A stretch of 64,000 bases of DNA, from positions 5,023,676-5,087,675 of the forward strand of contig CM041104.1 in the NCBI GenBank assembly GCA_023079485.1, given 5' to 3'. A program made the translations under genes and the position numbers. Below are positions 1 to 11,600 of the stretch, one piece after another (positions within the stretch are counted from its first letter, which is position 1; every line of letters starts with the position of its first letter). The notes beneath the pieces are model-generated. The model made no database searches, had not been told where the DNA came from, and saw only the letters and a program-made list of their open reading frames with translations. This DNA is from Archilochus colubris (lineage: Eukaryota > Chordata > Aves > Apodiformes > Trochilidae).

Positions 1-2759
1 GTCCCACTCACTGACCATGGTGTCCTGTAGAACTAATTGATGTGGGATTCTAATATGCTGGGCTGACTGGTTGTTAGAGGCTCATGTGGAAGGGATTACA
101 TGATGTGATGCCTGCTGGAGACTAGACTTGATGACCCGTGTGTTTCCTTTTAGTCTTGTGATCATGTTAAATGAAGGATCAAATGAACCCAAGGATTGAA
201 TTAAGTGGGAGGTATTTGAATGGATGAAAACATAATTTTTGTTGAAGGGACATCTGCACTTTTCATGTGACATGACCCAGTGTTTTTTCAATACTGAGGA
301 ATAGGTGACATTCATTCTCAGCAACAATCTAGTGAAATAAACATATAGCATCCCGTAAAGGCTATCTCCAAGACCACAGTGATCAGGATGTCTTACAGAC
401 TCCTTTCTTAGGGTTTGGTAAGAGCTTGATACAAAGTTGGCATTTTTTTTTCCTCTATTGAAGGATGTGTGATATTCCTCCTGCTGTCTAGAGGAGGGGA
501 GAGGGGCAAATTGCACTGATAGCAGTGCAGGCAGCCATAAACTCCTCTTCTGTCTAGCCATTTATTTCAAAAAAGCTCTAGGAGGTGCTTGAATTTTTTC
601 AACATTTGTCTCTGTCTTGGCAGAAATTCCTCAGCAGGCACAACAGTTACAGGGTGGTCAGGGACTGGGGGGGGCGGAGTGTCTGACAAATAAAACAATC
701 ACATAAGTCTTCCTCGAGAAACTAGGCAAAAAATCAGATGTCTGATTTACACAGCAGCTGCTGAGAGCTGCTCTCTGTGCTCACAAGGCATTGTCTAATT
801 TCAAGATTATCCAAGGATGATTTGTGGGGTCCAATAATCATGCTCTGGCTGGCCAGCCAGCTGCCAGGCTGCAGGATCTCACTGGAGGAATCTGTCCCTT
901 GCCTGGAGATTGCTTTGCACTGAGACTGCCTATTTTCATCTAACATAATACTGACTGCTGGATCTATTGTTAGTGCTTATAATACCAAACTTGGTGAAGG
1001 AGCTAGAAATGCCACACATCTTTTTGAGGCTTGACTGTCTGCTTGGGTGGGTTAACAAGCTGCTGCTCATACCCAGAGGTGGCTTGAGTTTTCATGTTTG
1101 TCTGTTGATGGGGCAAGGTAGGAGAGCAGATGGAAAAGGTTGTGTTTCAGTCTCTTCTGCTCATGTTGTCCCCCCAGACTGCTCTCTGGTTTTTAGTTTT
1201 GTAAGTGAGGAAACTAATATTCACAGCCCTGGAATAAATACCTCTTCTTCTTTTCCAGTGCAATCACTGAGAACCTTTTCAAGCCTTTGTAAGAAAAAGA
1301 GGAAATTCAGTCCTTTGAAATACATTCTAAAGTAATTAGATAAAGGGGACTGAGCTTTCAGCAATTTGGGAAAAGTACCAGTCGTTTTAGCCCCAAAATG
1401 TATGTGTTGCTAACTTGATGGCCTCCTTTAAGCTAGACTTGCAGCCTGGAAAAACTGTTTCCCTTGCTGTCTCTCCCTTCCCCCATTTCCTGTTACAAGC
1501 AAACAAATGCTGTATTTTAGGTTGCAGCTTAAAAATTGGCAGAGTTATTGTTGATTTAATTTAATTGTGGAATATACTCAGATTATTGGGAGGACTTTGT
1601 GCTAAGTTCTTTTTTACGAGGGTTTATAGATTTTAAGGCTTTATAGATTACTCCCATGGTTTAATTTTGGAGATGATGCAGCTTTTAAAAACGTAGTAAA
1701 TCTGAAGTGTGGTCCTTTTTTCCAAGAGCCTAGAAACAACCCTGTATTGATTTTTGTGCAGTAAAATGCTTCTTGAAAAACCCACAGGTGTTGACTGTCT
1801 GCCACCCCACTGGGACTTTAAATATTTCTTGCAACTAGCTGAAGATGTGAGCTGCATGCAAAGTCCTTCACAGGGGTCACTGCCACCTCACGTGTCATCA
1901 GGAATGTGATCTGGACCAAAAAGCTGCTCCAGAGGAATGTTAGATATTGAATCCACAGCTTCAGTGTTGCAGCAGCCTCTTTTCCCTTGTGTTTTCAAGT
2001 CTTCCCTTGCAGCAGTTCCACTCTGTACTGCAGTCTTGCAGATAAGCTGAAATGTGATCTCACCACTCACTGAAACCTCAGTCTTCGGTAGAAATTGCCA
2101 GCTTTGGAGCCTGCTTTGGAGCCACAGGAGCACATTCCCACAGCAAAGGGAGAGATTAGCAGAATCCTGACATGTTTCCCTGCAGTGAAGGGGAGTTAAA
2201 TATTTGGCATCAATTTCCAGCCTATTTGTGGTATATACATAGGAAGGGCTCTTCCTGGCTAGAAATAGCTGAAGGCTGGAAGGGATGTTCCAAAGTGGAG
2301 TCCCGTGGTGGGTAGGAGAGAAATACAGAGAGTGGATTTCCCATATGTCTGAGTGCAGGAATATGAAATTTAATAAGAATCCTTGCTTCTCTCACTTCAA
2401 ACAGCAGGACCTCCCCAGGAGCATACACACCACTGGGGTGTCTCAGCAGAGGGTTTCCTGCAGGAGGCCTTTTCCCCTTCCTGCCCTGCATCTCTCAGAC
2501 CTGTCTCATCAGTTTGCAATTGCTTTTTTCAGTGTTTGTAGTCTAGAGGAAACTTTTTTTCCAAAATATTTGTGATGAAAGTCAAGCAATTGTGCTCCTG
2601 TATTTCCTTTGGCAATTCAACTTGCTGCGCTATGTAACATTTTTAAGAAAAACTTGTCTGTTTTAAAAATACTGTGTCCTTTAAGGTAGTTACTGTGGCC
2701 TCTTTCTGGCTTCAATTCCTGTTTATCATTTTCTTTAAAAAGAAAACCTTTCTTTGTAG
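1..2759 (+). other. TOP1 intron (3' part), no gene seen
   Basis: This stretch precedes the first TOP1 exon in the window. I looked for the preceding TOP1 exon (its WKWWEEERYPEG region) and do not find it, so that exon lies upstream of base 1. The open frames here are short, on both strands, and show no recognisable protein. The sequence is AT-rich and ends in the acceptor tttctttgtag at 2749-2759. I see no RNA gene or repeat that I can name. Confidence 0.8.
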
Positions 2760-5681
2760 GTAAAGTCATGAAGCTGAGCACCAAAGCAGAAGAAGTTGCC
2801 ACATTCTTTGCAAAAATGCTTGATCATGAGTACACTACAAAGGAGGTCTTCAGGAAAAACTTCTTCAAAGACTGGAGAAAGGTATGAAAATAGTGCCTGC
2901 AGGCATGGCCATGGCCAGTGTCACCTCAGCACTGGGCAGTGAGAAGGGACTGCTGTTCCCTGCCCAGCAAAGTGAGCTTCAAGCAACTGAAAGCCTCAGA
3001 TCATGGCTGTGAAGTTCCAGTTTATCCTGTAGTTACTCAGTGCTTGTATTGAACAGACCACTGGAAGGCCAGCACTCCATGTCCTCTGCTTCTTGTCCTT
3101 TTTCTCTTTGACCTTGAACATGTGCAAAAGTCTGGGGATCCTTGGGGGTTTGTTTTGAGAACCTGTCTTGTTTAAACTGCCTGGGGTAGGGTGAGTTCTA
3201 TACATAAAATCTTACTCTATGAAAACTTAAAGTGCTGCTTTTTTTCTGCAAGGAAATGACCCCTGAAGAGAAGAGCACTATCACCAGCCTCAGCAAGTGT
3301 GACTTCACCCACATGAGCCAGTATTTCAAAGCTCAGTCAGAAGCTAGGAAACAGATGTCCAAGGAGGAGAAACAGGTACCAGAGGGATTTCTAGGAGACT
3401 TCTTGATTTTTAGCTGGCTTCTTCTTTGTGTAATTATTCTTCTGCCTGCCTTGCCATTTGTAAGTCAGTATTTACTGGCTTTCAAATTTTTACATTTGTG
3501 TTAACTGTAGGAATGTTTACTGTATAGCTCAGGTAAGGCAAAGCCCTGTTTACAGCTGAATCTTCATCCTGACTTTAGACATGGGAGCCTTGGTCCCTGA
3601 TCCTCAGCTGGGGACAGATTTTTCATTTTAGAAACTCTTGGATTTGGAAGGCAAAATTGTGGACAGTGGAAGTGATGCAGCAATGACATTAGCAAATAAA
3701 ATGGGAGAACAAACCTGAAGTTAAACTTAGTACATTTTCCTGAGGGAAGAAAAGAAAGAACTTTGTTTTCCACTAGCATGGCTACAGTGGTTTGTGGGGA
3801 CAGAATTAAATAGTTTTTAGATGACTGAGAGTTACAGCAATGGGAGTTGGAAGCTTGCCCCAAGTTCTCAGTTGCTCTTTTGCAATGCCACAGTAATTGC
3901 CCTGTGAGTCAGGGGGATTGTGGCCTTCATGGGCAGAGGGCTCCCACCAAAAGAGAGCTTGTGCCTTCTTGGTGTTCCCATTTGAGAACAGAGGGTGAGT
4001 CCTCCTCAGTTCTGCCCGTGGTGGCCACTATAATGAAACAGAAGTGGCTTTTTCTGTTTGGTTCTAAGCTGCCACACCAGTGTAGTCCGTGGGTCAGATG
4101 TTTTATATTGAGCTGCAGTGTTTTAATTTTTCCTTCTATATAATTGGAGTTCAAGCACAGAAGTATGCAGTGAAATCTCAGCACATTTTTCCTTAGGAGG
4201 CTGTGTTCTACTTACAAGACCATTTGCTGACACAAGCTTGACATGTGGCAGACTGGAGACATTCCTCTGCCTGCTTTCTGATGCTGAGTTCAAACACAGA
4301 AGTCTGAGTTTTTATACATAAAACAAGATACCAAGTCTGGTGGATGTCAAATGCTGAATGTAGACTGTAAAGCAGCAGTACATTGCTGGAGCTGCCCTTC
4401 TAGCTGTGGTATATAGATCTAAATGTCTCTCTTGTGGCAGAATTGTAGGTGTCCTCATCAGTCCTAATCTTTTCCTCTCAAATATGAATTTTCACACATC
4501 TTTTCCCTTTTTCTGTTGTTTTTGTTTGTGCTTCTTGTATTTTATGAATACTTTTCTTGACAGTGTGCTGCTCTGTATGTTGATCCAGCACTTGGCATGA
4601 TGGGAATCTGGTTCTGAGTTGAGTCTTCAGCATTAGTGTGGTGCAAATAGCAAAATAAGTTTTGGCATTTAGAGCTGTGCGTGGTGCTGCGTATAGCACA
4701 TCATCCCTGCTCTTGGCTTTTTCCAGAAAATCAAAGAGGAGAATGAGCGACTATTGAAGGAATATGGTTACTGTGTGATGGACAACCACAAGGAGAGGAT
4801 TGCCAACTTTAAGATTGAACCCCCAGGTCTCTTCCGAGGTCGTGGGAACCATCCCAAGATGGGCATGCTAAAGAGACGCATCATGCCAGAAGACATCATC
4901 ATCAACTGCAGCAAGTGAGCACTGGGTGCTTCACACCTTACCTCTGCTTTCTAGCTAGGATAAGTTTTTCCAGAATCCTGTAGAAGCTGATACACAAGCA
5001 CGTAGAAATACACATGCTGCTCATCTTACTCTTACAAGGAGGAGAAACTGAGACATACAAGCAAAGACACTGAACAAGGCTATCTCAGGTTTCATGTTGA
5101 ACTTTGTCAGCTTGTTTTTTACTCATCCCTACACATCTGTTCAAGCAGCCTTTCCAGCTGATATTGCCAGAAATTAATTTTCTTCTAGATCACTTGCCCT
5201 ACTTTGTCTTCCTTGATGTTGAAGTCTGAGGTTTGGTGGGCTTCTTTTCTATCTTGTCCTTAGAAGTATCCACACTATTGTAGTGTCCACAAATCAAAGC
5301 TGGTCCTACCAGTTTGTGTTCCCACTATAATATAATTTTTCAGGAGATAACGTATTGATAACAGTTACATTTCTGATTTTGATTGACTTAATTTCCTAAG
5401 TGTGGAAATATGCAGTTATGTTGCCTCAGTTTTTTCTCCGTGCTTTCTTTGTATGGTTGTATTCATTCATTTCTCTTTTTTGATGCTGTGAAAGTCTCCT
5501 TAAATAGTTTTTATTTGCTTTTTTGTAACTCTGCAGGGATTCAAAGATCCCTGCCCCTCCACCAGGACATAAATGGAAGGAAGTCAGGCATGATAACAAG
5601 GTTACCTGGCTGGTTTCATGGACTGAGAACATCCAAGGTTCTATCAAATACATCATGTTGAACCCTAGCTCAAGAATTAAG
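2760..5681 (+). CDS. TOP1: TOP1 exons 10-13: core domain, DNA-clamp part
   Basis: Four exons (2760-2881, 3253-3375, 4727-4914, 5537-5681) encode human-equivalent residues 245-436 of the core, the part that closes around DNA. The first exon begins with the last two bases of a glycine codon, so it needs the upstream exon. The third carries the [11 protein letters not shown] stretch, which includes residues equivalent to F361 and R364. These are known from human TOP1 structures to lie at the camptothecin pocket, and both are conserved. Differences from human are mild, for example [10 protein letters not shown] in place of DAKVPSPPPG at 5538-5567. Equivalence to human exon numbers is inferred. 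Confidence 0.95.
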
Positions 5682-8600
5682 GTAAAGATCTATTTTTTAA
5701 AAAAATCTTACTGCTCATGTCTTAAAGAAACAAATGTAGCTGTTGACTAGGAGAGAGATAGGAAGCAAAGCTGTCTTGCTGTTTTTCCTACACTGGCTGA
5801 AAAACATGTGAAAGTTTCTGTGCTTCTGTTTGCCTTAAAAAGAAAGAATACAATTGCTGCACAGGAGAGCAGATGAAATCTGGAAAATTTCTATTGAAAG
5901 GTATCATTGTGTCATTCCTAGTAGGAATCCTTTACTCTGTGTAAACCTAAAAGGCAGCAATTTATGGATGAACAGACTTGCTCTGATGGGTATTTTATCT
6001 GTGTTTGGTGCTAACTTCCCCTGATCATGCAATGAAATTATAACCATGGTTGCTAATTAGTCAATTGTAAAATTAAAAATGTGTCCAGGCCAGACTACTG
6101 GCAAAGAAGGCTATCAGGGAGCTGTTAGGAAAACAAATCCTGCTGTGGAAGGAAAGACAGTCAACAAAGCAATTCCATAAGCAGTAATAAACCTGTTGAA
6201 ACATAAGTAGCTTTCAGGTTTGAGGGTAAGTTTTAAGTTGTTCTCATTAGGGCTTTTTTCAAGAGATTTTTCTCCTAAATTGGAAACAAGGGGTTGATCC
6301 TACAACTATAAGGAAAAAATCTCTGTTCCTTTTGAATTCGTGCTCTCTTTTTTGCAATGCCTTGAATATATGGTAATGATGATGACCCATTGATGTTGCT
6401 TTTACCTTTTATGGGTGTTTAATTACATAGCTGAAAGAACATAAGTGTCATCTGATCAAAGCAGAGGAAACCATTTGTATGTTTAGGAGCAGGGAAGTCA
6501 TAATATCTTTTGTGTCTTTATAGTTGCTTCCACTGAAGTGTTCAATATCATGGAAATGTGAATTACCTACAGCTGTGCAGCAGCATAGCTTGAAGCTGAG
6601 GAGTTCAGCAGCAAAATCTCATTGCTTTTGTAAACTGAGATAATTTGCCAAACACAGACTTACAAAGCCTAGAGATGCAGATTGGAACTGGTCCTTTGCC
6701 TGCTTTCTGATGCTGACTCTATTCCAACTTGCTCTGCAGGGGGAGAAGGACTGGCAGAAGTATGAGACAGCTCGGAGGTTGAAGAAGTGTGTAGATAAAA
6801 TCCGGAATCAGTATCGAGAAGACTGGAAATCCAAAGAGATGAAAGTCAGGCAGAGGGCTGTGGCACTGTACTTCATTGATAAAGTAAGGATCATGCACCA
6901 GCACCCTCTCCTTACCTTTCCTCTCCTGTTGGGAACACTTGGGAATGCTGTGTGTCTGATCCTAAGGTATCCTGAGACTTCCTGGTGGGCAGGCTCCCAT
7001 CTCCTTTTCCTTCCCATTACCTGGAATCCAGAGCAATGAACTATTGTACTGAACGTGGCTATTTCAGGCAGCAGTGGTTTGCTTCAGGCAAAATTCACAG
7101 CCTGGTTCCAGAATCACCCTGCTGGATTCCTGGGAAGTTTGTATGGACCTTTTGTCTCCAGCTTTTTCAGTTTTCCTGATGGGAATTTCTGCTTGTTTGT
7201 CACCTCTTTAGTTTGAGGCTACAGTCATGAGATTTCTTATTTATGCTAATTTTGTCACCACAGAGACTTGAAAAGACTCCATTGTACCAATGGAGTTAAA
7301 GCTGTTTAAACCCAGTTTCTAGCCTTTTGATTATTTGTGTAACCCAAAGTGTCCTATGTGCTACTTAAAGCGTGTCTATATAGTGAGCAATGAAGAGGTA
7401 GGACCATAGAAATGGTCAACTGAACTTCATCACCTTGTATCAGGTTGAGTTCACATGGAAGTCAGTTTGGTTTTTAAAAAATATCAAATTTTTTGCAATG
7501 GATTTCCATTCTGGTAGATTGGTAGATTTCTGGCTTTAGTGCAGGGTTCTTTAAAACAGATCGAAAGACATTTAAGGTAGGTTTTACTAGAATTTTAAAA
7601 GTGTCAATTTTATCCACACAAATGCATATTCTCCCTCTTTTTTTATGGGTATTCCTGCTTCTAGGCCTGTATCTGAAAGCTTCTGGCATCTATACATTAC
7701 TGGGATGGTTTGAAATGCTTACGTGTCTTGTTTTGATATAAATGTAGCTTGCGCTGAGGGCTGGTAATGAAAAAGAAGAAGGAGAGACAGCTGACACCGT
7801 GGGCTGCTGCTCTCTGAGGGTAGAACATATCAAGCTGCATCCTGAACTGGATGGCCAGGAATACGTGGTTGAGTTTGACTTCCTTGGGAAGGACTCCATC
7901 CGATACTACAACAAAGTCCCTGTTGAGAAGAGGGTAAGGCACCTCCACAAACACACAGACAGAATTGCAGAAAAATGTAGGCAGCACAGTTCCTAGTCAA
8001 AAAATAAGTCAGTTAATGCTTTTTTTAATTGGCAGTGCCATCAAAGATAAGGCTGCTGGTGGTGTGATGTAACAAAGCAGATGTGATATTTAAACATCTT
8101 ACTGCACTTTTCTGTGGTCTCAGTGTCAAGGGTTGGTATAACTGTAACAGCTGTTAGATGGGTTTCTTGGGTCTCATTCTGGTTAGCAGAGTTGGTTTTG
8201 TCACCTGTAGAGTTCTAAGTCCACATGACAAGTAAAAGCATAAAAGGTTCTGAAGACAGCCCTGTATGGCATTGCTAAAGTGGCTGTTTGACTTGGGCTG
8301 TCATGATACAAGCTTCTCTGTCACAGTGGTTTTGTTCATGTTGGAGTCGAGCCCTCACTGAGGTAGATGTTGATTTTGGGTGCTCCAGAGCAAACAGAGT
8401 AGGTGCACTGATACTTCTAGCCTGTGAGCCTGACAATTTACCATCCAAGACCTCTTTTCTGTGCAAAGTTAATTCCTTGATTTCTTTGTCATCCACCAAT
8501 TTATCTGCTGTGATCCTGACCTCATTCCAGAATAAATCCCCATCCAGCAGTGTGAACCTGGAGGGCACTATCTGAAAATACTGTTGGTTTTGTGGGTGTA

Positions 8601-11600
8601 ACAGCCCCGCAAGTCAGCACAGCATGTTAGATACTCCATGTATAATACTGAACTGTAACCATAATCAGCAGTAAATGTTGGGTGGCCTCTTGGGGAACAA
8701 AACTGAAAAAAACCCCACAAAAACAACCCCAAAACAACAAACCATAGCTCTTACAGAAATAGATGTGCTGAAATTCTTATTTTCTTATTTAAAGAACAAA
8801 ACATTTTTTCCTGGTTTTATTGGTATCTCTTGGTGTCTCTTCTTTAGTGCATACAATAGCAAATATATTATTGTGGAACTACAAATCTATGTGTAGTTGG
8901 TGTGTGTAGAAGAAAAGTGTGTGGTGGTGAGAATCTGGGAACTGGGGATTTGGAGCACACTGAGGTGACATTTGTGGCCCCTGTATAATCAAAGATGCTT
9001 TGATTGTTCTCCCCAGCCCTGTGAGACTTGTTTGGGATGGAACTGCATGAAACATTTACTGTAGCAATGAGAAGGGTTGGCTTTTGGTAGCTTCACTCCA
9101 TGGAAAATGGCTCAGGGGTCTCTTTGGCTGGAGTAAGGGAATGGAGGTGGCTGTGAGGTCTCTGTCTCTGTTAGGTAGCTGAGCTAGAGCATAATCAGGT
9201 CTCCAGCAATCTTGATCTGAAGAGTGAGGATAAATGGTATTGAAGGGCCCTTTATAAAGGGCCTGGAATTCCTGTTGATGAGAAGGAACCTTCAACACAA
9301 GGGCTGTATTGAAAGTTGGGTGTTTGCCTGCTAGGAAGTAACATTCAACATCATCACTGTTGGCTGAAAACAGTTTAAGTGGCTCTCTAGCAGTGTTGCT
9401 CCTGATGTATTACTGCTCCTCAGTGCTGTCAGGTCTGTGTGTCTGAAGTCACTGGTTTTCTTTTCCTGCAGGTGTTCAAGAATCTTCAGCTGTTCATGGA
9501 GAACAAGCAGCCTGAGGATGACCTCTTTGACCGCCTCAATGTAAGCACATGGCTGATGGTGAGGGCAGAGCAGCAGAACAGGCTCTCACTCTGCACCAGG
9601 CAGCAACAGCTGTGCTGTTCCAGAAATGGTTTCAGTGGCAGTTTGCTTTCAGGGCTGGCTTGAGCAGCCTAAAAGCAGTGAGAGTTCCTCAATCCAGTGT
9701 CACTGTGCCCACAGGTTCCTGGAGTGATGGGCTATGGTCCTGATGAGCCTGGCTGGCTCTGACTTGGGAAGGTTTTTTCAGAGTTCAGAGAAGAAAATTG
9801 TATGAGGTGACAGATTTTCAGATGCCATCTCCATCTGCACGTTTGGCTCTGTGGGAGCACTGTGGTGGTTCAGGCACCTTTCTACCTGTTCAGAACCAAA
9901 ACCTCCACACAGAACAAAATCTATTTGGCCACTTGTGGTACTTGATACCAATCTAATACTTGTTGGTTCTTTGTTCACTTTGTCTGTGGTTTGAGTACTG
10001 TTGTGGTCAGGTCTGAGTACACTAGGGCTCAGCCCTGAGCTCCATGTCTTCATCAGCAAGTCTATACTGAGATTTCACAAATGCTGTGGTCAATTTTAGT
10101 GCTAACTGTCATCTCCTTTCTGCTTTCTTAGACCAGTATCTTAAACAAACACCTTCAAGACCTTATGGAGGGACTGACAGCCAAGGTATTCCGTACTTAC
10201 AATGCCTCCATCACGCTACAGCAGCAGCTCAAGGAGCTCACTAATCGTAAGTCATGTCCTTGAAACTGAGAACAGATCTTACTCTGAAATACAGTCCTGG
10301 TTTCCTTGGCTTGCCCACAAGTCTTGTGTCTGTACACCACTTCCTTGTTGCAGTTTTTTTCAGTGTAAATGTCAGGCTGCTGAGGTCTGACCAAAAATCT
10401 GCTGCCAGACAATCTTTTGGAGTGGTTGAGCAGCACTGGGACAGAGCAGAGCTGTCTTGTTGAGCACACCAGGACGTGCCAACTAGTTTGTGTCTGTGCT
10501 TTACCAGATCTCTTATTTGCTTTCTGTTAACTGTAGAATGCTTTAGGTGGCAAGGCAAGGCAGCTGCACTTGTAACAGCCTCATGTTTCCTGGCTTGCTC
10601 ATTCACAACTTCTCCTGTCCAGCTCTGGTAGCTTGCATGTCAACAACTTCACAAAGTGGGCACCTTAGACCTGTGAAGCCCAATAGGGCCTCCTGCCATC
10701 CACTGCTCTGAGCATGGATGTGCTTGCCCTGTCTTGGAGTGGCAAATGATGTCTTATTATTGAAGGAGCCATCCCAGAAGGAGTCAAAACCCAGGGTGGA
10801 GGAGGTCGGGCTCTTCAAGCTTTCATTAGAGTGTGGTTTTGCGACTGGCCCGTCAGAGGGGAAGGTCAGCTCTGCAGAGTTGGTGGGGCACAGACTGGGG
10901 GACTGCAGAGCCCTGGAGAACCCACTTGTTCACCACTTTCTTGTACTTTGCAGCGGATGACAACATCCCAGCGAAGATCCTTTCCTATAACCGTGCCAAC
11001 AGAGCGGTTGCCATCTTGTGTAACCACCAGAGGGCTCCGCCGAAGACCTTTGAGAAGTCCATGATGAACCTGCAGAGCAAGGTACCCCCAGCCTTGCCCA
11101 GCTCCTGGGCTGTGGCAGAGCTCCTCATGCTACCTCTCAGGAGTCACGTTTCCTTTCACTCGAGGTGAAATGGAAGCAGAGTCTGCTTTTCCCAGTTAGG
11201 AGTTGGTTAGTGCTGCATCTGCTGGGAAAGCAGAACTCCAGAAGCAGAGTATTGAGCTGAAAGGGTCACTTCTCAGCCTGAGTTGTCTTTTACTTGTAAA
11301 GACCAAGACCAGACCCTCTCTAACTTCCTCCCATCCCATAGGGATATGTTCTGCTGCCATTGAAACTTCAGAACAGCAGTCTCCAGCTCTGATTTGTGAC
11401 CCCTGAAGAACCCAGAGTGGGCACCCACTCACTCCTGTTGTCTGAGTCCCAGGCCACTGTCAGTGCAGGCTGTGTACATTGTACATTTTGCCCTCCTGAC
11501 CTGACCTCTTCCTTTGCAGATTGTTTCTGATGAAGGCCATGAGGTCCAAAGGGGTTAGGTCTGTTCCTGGTCTGGCTTTAGAATAACCTTCACAATAAGA

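Noticed and set aside
1..2759. Search for the preceding TOP1 exon
   Set aside because: The expected WKWWEEERYPEG segment is not encoded in any frame, so the exon is outside the window.
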